64,000 nt of DNA from Nitrospira sp. GTDB lineage: Bacteria > Nitrospirota > Nitrospiria > Nitrospirales > Nitrospiraceae. A model generated the notes under the pieces. The model was not told where the DNA came from. It saw only the letters and a program-made list of their open reading frames with translations, and searched no databases. The translations under genes were made by a program, and so were the position numbers. How positions within the stretch are numbered: the stretch's first letter is position 1; each line of letters opens with the position of its first letter. The DNA lies in the NCBI GenBank assembly GCA_024760545.1, contig CP060501.1, positions 1,525,501-1,589,500 on the forward strand, given 5' to 3'. Below, piece by piece: positions 18,662 through 27,541 of this stretch.

Positions 18662-20971
18662 TTATGGTGAGGAGAGGCCGAACGTCTGCTTCAGTTGTTC
18701 CCAGAATCCGCCTCCATGAACTTCGCAGTAGGTCGTCGGCTCCGTCCCGGCGATGAAGTACTCTGATGTTTTCTCCGGACATTGCGAAGTCGCCAGCTGG
18801 CCGGTTCTCGGATCGATCCGACGCTGGACGACCCCGGACGGCATCTCAAAATCCTGCGCACCCCGTGGCATGAGCCGAACCGCCAACTCACTCCAGATCG
18901 GAAGAGCGGCCTGCGCGCCGGTCAGCTTGAGCGGTCGCTCATCATCAAAGCCGACCCAGACGCCGATCGCGATATCCGGGGTGTATCCGACAAACCACGC
19001 ATCTCGATAGCCATCTGTCGTCCCGGTTTTGCCTGCGACCGGCCCTTGAACCCCGAAGGTTTTGGCCTTGGCGGCGGTACCGCGATCCACCACTCCTTTC
19101 AACAAGGACGTCACAAGAAATGTCCCTTGTGGAGTTGCCGCCTGACGTCGATCAAGGGTAGGACTCCAGATGGTCTCGCCACCCACACTCGCCATGTTGG
19201 ACAGGGCGACCGGACGGATGACAACTCCTCCATTGGCCAGTCCTGCATAAGCCGATGTGATCTGCAGTAAGGAAACTGAGGAACTCCCCAAGGCCAAAGA
19301 CAAATTGTCGGCCAGTGGTGTGGTAATCCCGAACTTCTGTAGCAAGCCCGTCAGTGTCACAATTCCAGTCCGGTGAGCCGTTCGGACAGCTGGAACGTTG
19401 AGTGACTGCTCAAGGGCCGTTCGGACCGTGACCTGCCCTCGATACTGTCGATCGTAATTCTGAGGTGACCAGGGACCGGTGCCGGATTCCAAGGTCACCG
19501 GTTCATCCGCAAGCAGCGTCGCCGGAGTCAGACCGGTCGTTCCTTGATCACGGGCCGCTTCGAATCCGGCCAGGTAGACAAAGGGCTTGAAGAGAGATCC
19601 CGCTGATCGATGCGCCTGCACCGCACGATTGAACTGACTCAGCCGATAGTCCCGCCCACCGACCATCGCCAGAACATGCCCGCGCTTCACGTCCAGCACA
19701 ACTGCAGCGCCCTGAAGCGGTGGCTCAACACTGGCCAGCGACGGATAGCTCTTCTCCAGTTTTGCCAATCCTTTCTGTAGGACCTGCGCGACGATTTGCT
19801 GAGTTCTGGGATCGAGGGTCGAATAGATTCTCGATCCTTCCGGAATTTCCGCCCCTATACCTTGCTCGATTTCCCTGAACAGGTAATCAACAAAGTACGG
19901 CGCATCGGTGAGCGCATCATTGGTCAGTACGACTTTGACCGGGCGATCCAGGGCCACCGTTAAGGCTTCCTCTGTCAGGATGCCTTCTTCGCGCAGGCGA
20001 CGAAGAACCACATTGCGGCGCTTGGTCGCCGACTCCACGTTTTTTACCGGCGAATAGGTATTGGGTCCCTTAATCAATCCAACGATCAACGCGATTTCTT
20101 CGATCGACAATTGAGCGGGTGTTTTTCCAAAGTAGCGATGCGCCGCTTCGCTCACTCCGTAGATCGACACCGGCCCGGCTTGACCGAGATAGATCTCGTT
20201 CACATAACTCTCCAGAATTTCTTCTTTGCGGTATTTGAACTCGAGCGCGATCGCGGCCACAAACTCCCGGAACTTCCGCCCCATGGTGCGTTGGGGAGAA
20301 TAAAAGAGGTTTTTTGCCAGCTGCTGAGTGAGGGTGCTGCCCCCCTGCACGACGGCTCCGCGAGTGACATTGATCCACAGCGCCCGACCGATGGCGAGAG
20401 GATCAACGCCATAGTGAGAGAAAAAGCGACGATCTTCGACGGCCAGCAATGTTTCAATCAGCGCGGGAGGTATCTGGTCCAACTGAATCCATTCACGAAC
20501 TTGTTTGGTTCCTGCCCGCATTCCGCTGATCAAGACCGACTCGAGGGCCACGAGTGAGAGTGGCTGATTATCCGGCACCGACAACACCTCGGTCACGATC
20601 CCGTTAGCCAATATCAACCGTATGGATCGGGCGGGAAGCCGATTTTCCTCCTGAGGACGCAGGACAATCTCGATCGCATCGTTCGTGACGAAATACTCAC
20701 CGGCTCTCCGCGGCGTGACAGTGACCGGCCTGTATTCCAGCCGATGCAGACGGTCCAACAAGCCTGAATCCACGGGATGGAGCCCCGGCGTCAGGAAAAA
20801 CGGAGCCCCATAGATGAGAAGCGGAGGATGATCATCACTCCTTGGAAGCGACAGGCTGGCGGAGAGCACGGCGGCATAAATCACGAGGCCGATGAGACTA
20901 CATAGCACCAATCCCAACGCGGCGCCTATTCCTCTCTTGAACCAAACACGAGCCGACGCCATCAGAGCCAT
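18662..20971 (-). CDS. mrcB: Bifunctional peptidoglycan synthase, PBP1b type
   Basis: A 769-residue class A penicillin-binding protein. A membrane anchor (about residues 15-37) precedes a UB2H-like region, then the glycosyltransferase GT51 domain with EDRRFFSHYG (catalytic Glu179) and GGSTLTQQLAKN. The transpeptidase has Ser459-x-x-Lys462, Ser523-x-Asn525 and Lys648-Thr-Gly. All catalytic residues are intact. It polymerises lipid II and cross-links peptides in the periplasm. The protein ends soon after a C-terminal cysteine-containing stretch. Downstream bactofilin suggests coordinated wall synthesis. Confidence 0.95.
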   Translation of the reverse strand: MALMASARVWFKRGIGAALGLVLCSLIGLVIYAAVLSASLSLPRSDDHPPLLIYGAPFFLTPGLHPVDSGLLDRLHRLEYRPVTVTPRRAGEYFVTNDAIEIVLRPQEENRLPARSIRLILANGIVTEVLSVPDNQPLSLVALESVLISGMRAGTKQVREWIQLDQIPPALIETLLAVEDRRFFSHYGVDPLAIGRALWINVTRGAVVQGGSTLTQQLAKNLFYSPQRTMGRKFREFVAAIALEFKYRKEEILESYVNEIYLGQAGPVSIYGVSEAAHRYFGKTPAQLSIEEIALIVGLIKGPNTYSPVKNVESATKRRNVVLRRLREEGILTEEALTVALDRPVKVVLTNDALTDAPYFVDYLFREIEQGIGAEIPEGSRIYSTLDPRTQQIVAQVLQKGLAKLEKSYPSLASVEPPLQGAAVVLDVKRGHVLAMVGGRDYRLSQFNRAVQAHRSAGSLFKPFVYLAGFEAARDQGTTGLTPATLLADEPVTLESGTGPWSPQNYDRQYRGQVTVRTALEQSLNVPAVRTAHRTGIVTLTGLLQKFGITTPLADNLSLALGSSSVSLLQITSAYAGLANGGVVIRPVALSNMASVGGETIWSPTLDRRQAATPQGTFLVTSLLKGVVDRGTAAKAKTFGVQGPVAGKTGTTDGYRDAWFVGYTPDIAIGVWVGFDDERPLKLTGAQAALPIWSELAVRLMPRGAQDFEMPSGVVQRRIDPRTGQLATSQCPEKTSEYFIAGTEPTTYCEVHGGGFWEQLKQTFGLSSP

Positions 20972-21186
20972 TCCTCACTTGGACAATTTAGGGGCATAAG
21001 CAGGCCTATTGCCGCCAACATCATTTCAGCACCCGATGAACGATCTCTTTGCCGACGTATCAGCATATTCTACCCTCGACACCCCTCTTCCGTGTTACCC
21101 CCTCCGGGTCTACCTCATCTGCAAGCCTTTAGCTATCTTTCTCATAACGAACACGAGTTCCCACAACTTGTAACAGGGAGACGATC

Positions 21187-21321
21187 ATGAACTGTTCACG
21201 CTGCCACGGCCTCATGGTGAATGACCATTTTTTGGATTTTGATGGAACCATCGGACACATGTGGGCCAAGGGATACCGTTGCATGAATTGTGGGAATGTC
21301 CACGACCCGGTCATTGAGTGA
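21187..21321 (+). CDS. Zinc-ribbon miniprotein (44 residues)
   Basis: A small gene with GGGAG before the ATG. The 44-residue product has two CxxC knuckles, Cys3/Cys6 and Cys32/Cys35, spaced 26 residues apart, with GLMV after the first and a closing CGNVHDPVI. It is clearly related to the 84-residue protein encoded at 40676-40930, where both the CxxC spacing and the GLMV and DPVI flanks recur. That repetition argues that it is a real gene. Function unknown; a zinc-binding or rubredoxin-like role is inferred from the cysteines. A receiver gene follows on the same strand. Confidence 0.75.
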   Translation: MNCSRCHGLMVNDHFLDFDGTIGHMWAKGYRCMNCGNVHDPVIE

Positions 21322-21500
21322 CATCGCCTCGCTAGGAAGCAACAGGCGTTGGTCTTCTCGAATGGGGAGTTGGGCATCAACAAAGGCCAGCTCCACCCTG
21401 AAGTACAATCGGCCATGCCGCAAGCAGCCTGATTTCAGCCTCGAGGTATGGGGCTTCACGAGTCCATTGGTATACGTTGCCGGAGCTGTCAAGGAGGGAC

Positions 21501-21863
21501 ATGGCTTCCATCTTGATCGTCGACGACGATGCGCCGATTCGGGCATTGCTGCGTCGCATTCTTGAAGAAGACGGCCATCAGATTCGTGAAGCTGCCAATG
21601 GCCACACCGGTCTCATGCTCTATCGCGACACACCCGCCGATCTCGTCATCACTGATATGTTGATGCCGGAGCGAGATGGGATGGATGTCACTCTCGCTCT
21701 AACGCAGGAATTTCTGGATGCCAGAGTGATAGCCCTAACCAAGGCAACCGGTCACTACAACTTTCCAAATGTCGCCAAGCTCTTCGGCGCACGACGTGTT
21801 ATTAAGAAACCCTTCTCATCGGATGAAATCCGTCGAGTCGTGCGCCTCACGCTCGAACATTAG
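21501..21863 (+). CDS. Single-domain response regulator
   Basis: A 120-residue receiver without output domain: acidic pocket ILIVDDDAP, phospho-acceptor Asp52 (VITDMLMP), Thr in ALTKATG and Lys in IKKPFSS. A frame beginning at 21477 exists, but AAGGAGG directly before the ATG at 21501 fixes the start. No kinase is adjacent; it is convergent with the symporter gene, 18 bases away. It could be served by one of the orphan hybrid kinases in this window. Confidence 0.92.
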   Translation: MASILIVDDDAPIRALLRRILEEDGHQIREAANGHTGLMLYRDTPADLVITDMLMPERDGMDVTLALTQEFLDARVIALTKATGHYNFPNVAKLFGARRVIKKPFSSDEIRRVVRLTLEH

Positions 21864-21881
21864 CCCATTAGAACGGCGAAT

Positions 21882-23372
21882 TTAAGGAGCCCTCGGAGGC
21901 TTGCCTGCAGAATCAGGCACAACGCTGCTCTCACCCCTCCCGGCGCTTTCGTTGGCACTCCGGGATTCGAGCACTTGCGAAGGCCACACCGATCCCACGA
22001 GCATGCCGATTCCCGCCGCTAGAAATCCAAGGAGTTGCGGAGGCCAGACATCCGTCGGCTGGCTCAACAATTCCAGCACCACCCAAGTTGTAAGCCCGGC
22101 GACAATGGCGTAAAGCGCGCCCTGTGTCGTCGCTCGCTTCCAATAGAGCCCCGCAACCAATGGAATGAACGCCGCCACCAGAGTAACCTTGTAGGTATTC
22201 ACCACCAGCTTGTAGATCGTCGCATCTGACCAGAGTGAAATGGCCAGAACCACCGAGGCGAAGCCGAGCAACACAACACGCATCAAGCGAAGAAACTCCG
22301 AGTCATTCACATGCGCGAGCAACGGTCGAACGACGTTCTCGCTCAGCGCCACCGACGGTGCCAGCAATGTTGCGCTTGAGCAACTCATGACGGCAGACAA
22401 AACGGCCCCGAAGAAAATGATCTGCGCCGGAAGTGGCGTGTATTGGAGAATCAATGTGGGTAACACTAGCTGCGAATCCTGCTCCAACAGCATCCCGAAT
22501 TTGACGGGATCAATCAGAGTCGCCGCATACGCGAGAAACATGGGGACGAAACAGAAGACAAAATACAGCGCGGCACCCAGCAACGCCCCCCGCACGGCTG
22601 TCTGTTCATTCTTGGCCGACGTGATGCGTTGAAACACGTCCTGCTGCGGGATAGATCCGAGCATCATGGTCATCCAAGCTCCGATGAAGGGGATCCAGGC
22701 TGTGATCGTGGCAGGTGGAAACAAATCCAATTTACCGGTGACGGCCGCATGAGAGATCACCGTTTGCACCCCACCAGCCAAGTTTCCCACTAGCGACGCA
22801 ATATACAGCAGTCCTCCCACAATGACTGAAATCTGAACGAAGTCCAGAATCGCTACGGAAAACATACCGCCGAAGGTCGTATAGGTCAGAACAATCGCTG
22901 CACCGATCACAATCCCGACCGACTGACTGACGCTTCCTTCTGTGACCACATTGAGGACCAAACCGAGCACTTTGAATTGGGCTGCAACCCACCCCAAGTA
23001 CGAGGCGACGATGCAGAGTGTGCAGAGGACTTCGACTGTCCTGTTATAGCGGTAACGATAGTAGTCGCCCACTGTCAGCATATTGAGTCGATACAGCCGC
23101 GGGGCGAAAAAGAGTCCGGCGAGCATCAAACACATACTGGACCCGAATGGGTCGGCGACGACACCACGGAGTCCTTCCTTGACGAAAGTGGCCGAGATGC
23201 CTAATACCGCTTCGGCACCGAACCAGGTCGCAAAGACGGTCGCCGTGACAACGGCGAGTGGCAAGCTCCTTCCGGCTACGGCAAAATCCCTGGAATTCTG
23301 CACACGTGTAGCGGCGAAAAGCCCGATACCGACCGAAAGGAGGAGGTAGAGGATGACGAACCAGAGCACCAC
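21882..23372 (-). CDS. Sodium:solute symporter (SSF family)
   Basis: A 496-residue inner-membrane transporter with about 13 hydrophobic helices. Features typical of the PutP/PanF family include the N-terminal RNSRDF-like segment (here QNSRDFAVAGRSLP), FGAEAVLG and the SCSSATLLAPSV stretch in the region that binds the co-transported sodium. It would take up an organic solute with sodium; the solute cannot be assigned. The gene starts with GTG (23372). A long hydrophilic tail of about 30 residues ends the protein. No catabolic gene is adjacent. Confidence 0.88.
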   Translation of the reverse strand: MVLWFVILYLLLSVGIGLFAATRVQNSRDFAVAGRSLPLAVVTATVFATWFGAEAVLGISATFVKEGLRGVVADPFGSSMCLMLAGLFFAPRLYRLNMLTVGDYYRYRYNRTVEVLCTLCIVASYLGWVAAQFKVLGLVLNVVTEGSVSQSVGIVIGAAIVLTYTTFGGMFSVAILDFVQISVIVGGLLYIASLVGNLAGGVQTVISHAAVTGKLDLFPPATITAWIPFIGAWMTMMLGSIPQQDVFQRITSAKNEQTAVRGALLGAALYFVFCFVPMFLAYAATLIDPVKFGMLLEQDSQLVLPTLILQYTPLPAQIIFFGAVLSAVMSCSSATLLAPSVALSENVVRPLLAHVNDSEFLRLMRVVLLGFASVVLAISLWSDATIYKLVVNTYKVTLVAAFIPLVAGLYWKRATTQGALYAIVAGLTTWVVLELLSQPTDVWPPQLLGFLAAGIGMLVGSVWPSQVLESRSANESAGRGESSVVPDSAGKPPRAP

Positions 23373-23587
23373 CCGGGCAGGATAAAGCGATCCTAGTTCG
23401 CAATCAATGAGTATTCATGATTGTGGAGACAGGACTAACGCGCCTGAATGACATCCACAGAGAAAAGAGAGACGAGATTGCAGAGAGAAACCGACGTTGA
23501 GTGAAGAAGCGCACGTCGACCATCGAGGATCATCACATTGAGCAAAGGAACGTACCAAACGCAGCGGCAGAACGATTCAGACATAAA

Positions 23588-24028
23588 TTAGAAAGCCCAG
23601 TATCGAGATGCTCCGAACACGAGACGACACCCGACGAGAAAGAGATCACCATGTGACTCAACCGACACCGCTTTTGTCCACTGCACTTCGTATAAATTTA
23701 AAGAATGTTCCCATCGAGTTTCAGGAACATGAAGTTCAATAAGCTGCCGGTATCGAGGCCGATTTCCCATCAGCACGAGAACCCCGTGCTCACTTCGGTT
23801 GAGGCAGTACACCTCGCCCTGCTCGAGCATCACACGTCCACCGTCTATTGAGTCAGACAGACCATAGGCACATACCTTCTGTTCATTGACTCGCGCCTCT
23901 TGCCGACGAGAAGGAAACGGAGATTCTCCTTGACCTTCACAGACACCCGCAATGGCAGGCTTGGTATTGAGACTCCCTGGACGGTAGAAACGGGCTTCCC
24001 GAATAGCTTCTTTTGATCCAATGTTCAT
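23588..24028 (-). CDS. Uncharacterised protein, possibly PilZ-like
   Basis: A 146-residue soluble protein. The C-terminal half (SEHGVLVLMG, IELHVPE, TKAVSVESHGDLFLVGCRLVFG) resembles the beta-barrel portion of PilZ domains, which commonly contain an LNxSxxG motif; here the match is LNRSEHG. The upstream RxxxR motif for cyclic di-GMP is not convincing, so ligand binding is doubtful. The frame extends to 24121, but GAGG six bases before the ATG at 24028 supports the shorter form. An unusually AT-rich region with inverted repeats precedes it. Confidence 0.55.
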   Translation of the reverse strand: MNIGSKEAIREARFYRPGSLNTKPAIAGVCEGQGESPFPSRRQEARVNEQKVCAYGLSDSIDGGRVMLEQGEVYCLNRSEHGVLVLMGNRPRYRQLIELHVPETRWEHSLNLYEVQWTKAVSVESHGDLFLVGCRLVFGASRYWAF

Positions 24029-24195
24029 GATGTCCTCACAGATGTACTGAAACCGTGCTGGACATGGAGCAAATGCCATACCCATGGAGTGTTCGCGAAT
24101 GTTCACGAGAATTCTTAGCAAATCCTCCTGAAGTCCTTATTTTGTGGAATCATGGATATTGGGATGCGAAGGAATATGGATTCACCATTCCATGC

Positions 24196-24253
24196 TATAT
24201 ACGTATATATCATTGAATATAAATATGATTTATCGCGTGAATGATAAACCATA
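24196..24253. promoter_or_regulatory. AT-rich region with palindromes upstream of the PilZ-like gene
   Basis: A perfect 14-bp palindrome TATATACGTATATA (24196-24209) is followed by an 11-bp inverted repeat with one mismatch, TATGATTTATC (24224-24234) and GATAAACCATA (24243-24253). The stretch is much richer in A and T than the flanks. It probably contains promoter and operator elements for the minus-strand gene starting at 24028. Confidence 0.45.
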
Positions 24254-24389
24254 CAGCGCGGTAGACGTGACCTTCACCGAAACGTAGGTCTGCACCACAT
24301 TTGTATTGGCGGGAAATTAGCTACAGCGCGTTCAGGTCGGACTCCAACATCAATCATTCTAACGAGCGAGTATGGAATCGAACATCTTG

Positions 24390-25466
24390 TCAACTCAGCC
24401 GTTCTATGCGAAGGCCGAGTAAGCGGATTCGTTTTCCATGGGGATTTTCTCGCCGATCAAGAAATGGCAGGAGCAGCTTCATAGCCTCACGGCCTAAGAC
24501 GGCTCTGTCACCGGTCGGCGTTGCCAATGTGTGAGTGCGCGATTTGGTCACAAAATCCGCAAAGCGAACGGTCAGAACAACGGTCCGGAAGGACTGAAAC
24601 GCTTCGTTATGTAGGCGGTCGATTACACCTCGAACAAGCGAATCGAGCTGGTTGAGAAGGCTCTGACTGTCAAGGGTATCGGACTCGAAGGTTTCCTGTT
24701 CTCCAATGGATTTTGGTTCGGAATATTCCTCGACTGGTGAATCATCTCGGCCGCGAGCTTTATCATAGAGTGTCCTGCCGCGCTTGCCTAACAGCTCGTC
24801 GAGCTGGCGCAGAGTCAACGCTCTCAACTCTTTGACGACCGTGATTCCCTTTCCCCTAAACATGGCTTCCGTTTTGGGCCCTATACCAGGAATGACTCTG
24901 ATCGAGAGAGGAGCTAGAAAAGCCTCTGCCCCTTCCTCGTTCACTATCGTAAGGCCGTTTGGCTTCTGCCATCCAGAGGCAATTTTTGCGATCAACTTAT
25001 TTGGTCCGATGCCCACAGAGGCCGTGAGTCGTTGTTCCAAACGGATTGTCTCTTTCAGACGATAGGACAGTCGTTCCGCCTCTTCGTAGGATTCTGTCCA
25101 ACTCAGATCACCATAAACCTCGTCGATACTGGCCTGTTCCACCTTTGGGATGAAGCGCCGAACGATCTGCAACACCTCTTCGGACACCCGCGTGTATTTC
25201 GGCATATCGACGGACACAAAGGTCACCGGGGGTTTACCGGCTCGCCGAGCCTCTTCCGACAACCGCCAGGCAGTGGAGATCGGAGTCGCTGAATGGATCC
25301 CATAGGCGCGAGCGAGATAGTTCGAGGTAGAAGCGACTCCACGCCCTTTTCCGCCAAGCGGATCGGCCCCAACCACAAGCGGAATACCGCGAAAGGCCGG
25401 GGTATCCCGCTCCTCAATCGCAGCATAGAACGCATCCATGTCCAAATGGGCGATAATCCTCAGCAT
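24390..25466 (-). CDS. dinB: DNA polymerase IV (Y family)
   Basis: A 358-residue translesion polymerase. Metal-binding acids are present: Asp9 in the N-terminal LDMDAFYA block and Asp115-Glu116 in ASIDEVY. The thumb has helix-hairpin-helix repeats (VIPGIGPKTEAMFRGKGI, in two parts) and a little-finger domain follows. It ends in IRLLGLRIERLS without a clear beta-clamp peptide of the QLxLF type. It copies damaged templates with low fidelity. The start is the ATG at 25466. I see no convincing LexA box immediately upstream. Confidence 0.95.
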   Translation of the reverse strand: MLRIIAHLDMDAFYAAIEERDTPAFRGIPLVVGADPLGGKGRGVASTSNYLARAYGIHSATPISTAWRLSEEARRAGKPPVTFVSVDMPKYTRVSEEVLQIVRRFIPKVEQASIDEVYGDLSWTESYEEAERLSYRLKETIRLEQRLTASVGIGPNKLIAKIASGWQKPNGLTIVNEEGAEAFLAPLSIRVIPGIGPKTEAMFRGKGITVVKELRALTLRQLDELLGKRGRTLYDKARGRDDSPVEEYSEPKSIGEQETFESDTLDSQSLLNQLDSLVRGVIDRLHNEAFQSFRTVVLTVRFADFVTKSRTHTLATPTGDRAVLGREAMKLLLPFLDRRENPHGKRIRLLGLRIERLS

Positions 25467-25643
25467 TTAATTCTCACCGCGCGAACAGAAGACATCCGGG
25501 CACAGCAGGCACAACCTCACGACCAAAAAACTTCAGACTGAAAACCGCAACTCACTTTCTCTCTAGCTTTTTGAAGTGGAGCTGACATAAAATCCCACCC
25601 CGTTCCAAGGGAACGATCCTATAATAGATCGTTTGAAACACAT

Positions 25644-25665
25644 TAGAGATCATCAACGAAAGGAG
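25644..25665 (+). repeat. Leader repeat, copy 1 (22 bp)
   Basis: The 22 bases before and including the ribosome binding site of the first small membrane gene are identical to those before the second (26077-26098), starting TAGAGATCATCAACG and ending in AAAGGAG. This indicates recent duplication of the gene with its leader. Confidence 0.85.
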
Positions 25666-25671
25666 GCAGTC

Positions 25672-25857
25672 GTGGGCCTGCGTTGGTTCAATCTTCTAGG
25701 ATTTGTGATGCTGTTTCTCGCTCTGTTCTTCAATGAAGTCGTGTATCTGAACGTGTGGCACGAGTCCAACTTCTTTTTGGTTGCTATCGCGATAGCATAT
25801 TTCGGTACTGCACTTTGGCTCTCACTCTGGGGAGGTTCGAATCACCAGCAAGCCTGA
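25672..25857 (+). CDS. Small two-helix membrane protein, copy 1
   Basis: A 61-residue protein with two hydrophobic segments (about residues 5-22 and 32-52), an acidic Asn-Glu in the first loop (LFFNEVVYL) and a C-terminal SNHQQA. The GTG start follows AAAGGAGG. The second protein, 248 bases further on, has the same length and layout (WIGFIMLILGFLLNEL and SHNQAA), so the two are tandem paralogs. I do not recognise the family. The size and simple topology suggest a structural or regulatory membrane peptide. Confidence 0.7.
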   Translation: MGLRWFNLLGFVMLFLALFFNEVVYLNVWHESNFFLVAIAIAYFGTALWLSLWGGSNHQQA

Positions 25858-26040
25858 TGGCACTCCCTCCCCCAATTTTCCAATGACCAACCCGGAGTCC
25901 GAAGCGGGTCAGCTATGGCAAGGCTAGCACCACCGAAATGTGGGGAAACCCAGGCCATGAGTAGCCTGGCATAGGAAACTCTGGTCCTCTTCGCTATAGC
26001 TTTTCGTGATGGGGGTGGCGTATAATCCATCCCCAGTCAC
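25858..26040. other. Intergenic region with hairpins between the paralogs
   Basis: This gap contains CCAGG (25950-25954 region) and CCTGG arms, a CCAC/GTGG hairpin around CGAAAT, and AGCTAT (25911-25916) facing ATAGCT (25996-26001), which is followed by TTTT. It could be the terminator-bearing 3' end of copy 1 or a leader of copy 2. I cannot assign a known RNA family. Confidence 0.3.
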
Positions 26041-26076
26041 AGTAAGTGGTTCTTTTCAGCGATCGGCATATAAACC

Positions 26077-26098
26077 TAGAGATCATCAACGAAAGGAG
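26077..26098 (+). repeat. Leader repeat, copy 2 (22 bp)
   Basis: Identical to 25644-25665. It ends in AAAGGAG, the ribosome binding site of the second small membrane gene. Confidence 0.85.
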
Positions 26099-26105
26099 AC
26101 GATCC

Positions 26106-26294
26106 ATGGGAATGACGTTCTATAATTGGATTGGATTCATAATGTTGATATTAGGGTTCTTATTGAATGAGCTCTTCCTGGGAATAAATGCATGGTACGA
26201 CCTCAACTTAGGGGCCGTTGTCGCTGGTGTCGTGTACCTGGTCGTTGCCGCCTCATTGTCAATATGGCCTAGCTCCCATAATCAGGCAGCCTGA
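26106..26294 (+). CDS. Small two-helix membrane protein, copy 2
   Basis: A 62-residue protein, paralog of the product of 25672-25857. Two hydrophobic stretches (about residues 7-27 and 36-54) flank a short loop, and the C terminus SHNQAA mirrors SNHQQA of copy 1. The in-frame sequence extends upstream to 26046, but the ATG at 26106 follows AAAGGAG and matches copy 1. Divergence in the loop, with conservation of NEL/NEV and the tail, points to selection on those parts. Function unknown. Confidence 0.75.
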   Translation: MGMTFYNWIGFIMLILGFLLNELFLGINAWYDLNLGAVVAGVVYLVVAASLSIWPSSHNQAA

Positions 26295-26408
26295 CCGATA
26301 CTTCACGCGCCTCGCCGGAAGTCGATCATGGAGTGGTGGTGTGCCGTCTGCCCCCTCTGACCCTGAATCGCACTGACCTCTTCTCGAATAATGAGGGGGA
26401 ACGCGCCT

Positions 26409-26990
26409 TCACCGAGCAGCCTTCCTGCTGAGAATACAATCTCTTGTGTGATCGTTCACCAAACCGACTGCCTGCATATAGGCGTAAATGATCGTGGTGC
26501 CCACGAATCGGAAACCGCGCTTTTTTAGATCCTTTGATAAGGCATCGCCTTCGGCTGTCGTGACCGGCACGTGCTTCATGGTCTTCCAATGATTGATCTT
26601 CGGCTTCCCACTGACAAACCGCCAGACATATCGGTCGAATGAACCAAACTCTTTCTGCACTTCGAGAAAAGCCTGGGCGTTCGTCACGGCCGCATCGATT
26701 TTCAATCGATTGCGGATGATCCCGACATCTTTCATCAGCGCGGCCTTTCTTTGAGCTGTGAAGCGGGCCACTCGGGCGGGGTCAAACCCGACAAAGGCTT
26801 TGCGATATCCTTCTCGACGCAACAGGATCGTCTCCCAAGTCAAACCTGCTTGAGCCCCTTCGAGTATCAGCATTTCGAAGTGTTTGCGATCCTCATGTAC
26901 CGGCACACCCCACTCCTCATCATGGTAGCGAATGAGATGCGCCTTATCTCCTACCCATGGGCACCGGTTATTCCTATCTGATTCCGTCAT
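26409..26990 (-). CDS. tag: DNA-3-methyladenine glycosylase I
   Basis: A 193-residue repair enzyme that removes 3-methyladenine from alkylated DNA. The structural zinc site is intact with the spacing of E. coli Tag: Cys10, His23, His181 and Cys185. The EEWGVPVHED block, the AQAGLTWETIL motif (catalytic Glu) and IIYAYMQAVG are all present. A TTG 21 bases upstream is in frame, but the ATG at 26990 gives the normal start. A second, AlkA-like glycosylase is encoded at 32364-33032, so alkylation repair is represented twice in the window. Confidence 0.95.
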   Translation of the reverse strand: MTESDRNNRCPWVGDKAHLIRYHDEEWGVPVHEDRKHFEMLILEGAQAGLTWETILLRREGYRKAFVGFDPARVARFTAQRKAALMKDVGIIRNRLKIDAAVTNAQAFLEVQKEFGSFDRYVWRFVSGKPKINHWKTMKHVPVTTAEGDALSKDLKKRGFRFVGTTIIYAYMQAVGLVNDHTRDCILSRKAAR

Positions 26991-27238
26991 CGGCTCGACC
27001 AACTCCAGCAAGACAACTACTCAGGCTTAATTGTAAAAGCGATCCGAACAAGAAAACAATGTTCGGCATTCTCTACCGTAACGAATTTCAAAGGTATCGT
27101 CCCACTTGGCTTCTTATTCATGAAGGTACATGCACGAACACGCCTGAAGGGGACGGTTGATCTCCTCAACACAAATCCACTACCATCCTCATAATTGATG
27201 ATGCATTGACAATTCCAACCCTAAAAGTGGAGGAGACC

Positions 27239-27445
27239 ATGCCGACCAAACAGTATAAGCAAATGGGATGTCTCGATGTCGACGCCAGCGCCGGCTGCGG
27301 TTTTCAGGTGCGAGCCGAGACTGAAGCTGAACTCATGCAACTCGTCGCCACGCATGCAAAGCAATGCCACAAGCTGGAGTCCATCCCACACGAAATGGTC
27401 GAGAAGGTAAAAGCAGCGATCAAAACCGTGCCCGTCACCGTCTAG
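27239..27445 (+). CDS. DUF1059 small protein
   Basis: A 68-residue soluble protein: YKQMGCLDVDASAGCGFQ followed by a helix (EAELMQLVATHAKQCH) and a C-terminal helix (PHEMVEKVKAAIK). This is the pattern of DUF1059: a short beta region with conserved Cys and Gly, then Ala-Lys-Gln-Cys-His. AGTGGAGGAG directly before the ATG at 27239 fixes the start; the frame is open further up. The function of the family is unknown; the conserved cysteines and histidine might bind metal. Confidence 0.8.
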   Translation: MPTKQYKQMGCLDVDASAGCGFQVRAETEAELMQLVATHAKQCHKLESIPHEMVEKVKAAIKTVPVTV

Positions 27446-27541
27446 TGACGCTCGTCCTGTGGCAGAGACCATTCCCTCGTACGGTTACGTACCAGGGGAA
27501 GCTTCCCCATTCAAGTCCAAGGCGCGTGTCAAGGAGGACCT

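Noticed and set aside
25911-26001. Cyclic di-GMP (GEMM) riboswitch-like fold
   Set aside because: A GAAA-containing hairpin is there, but the conserved CGCAAAGC and receptor segments are missing.
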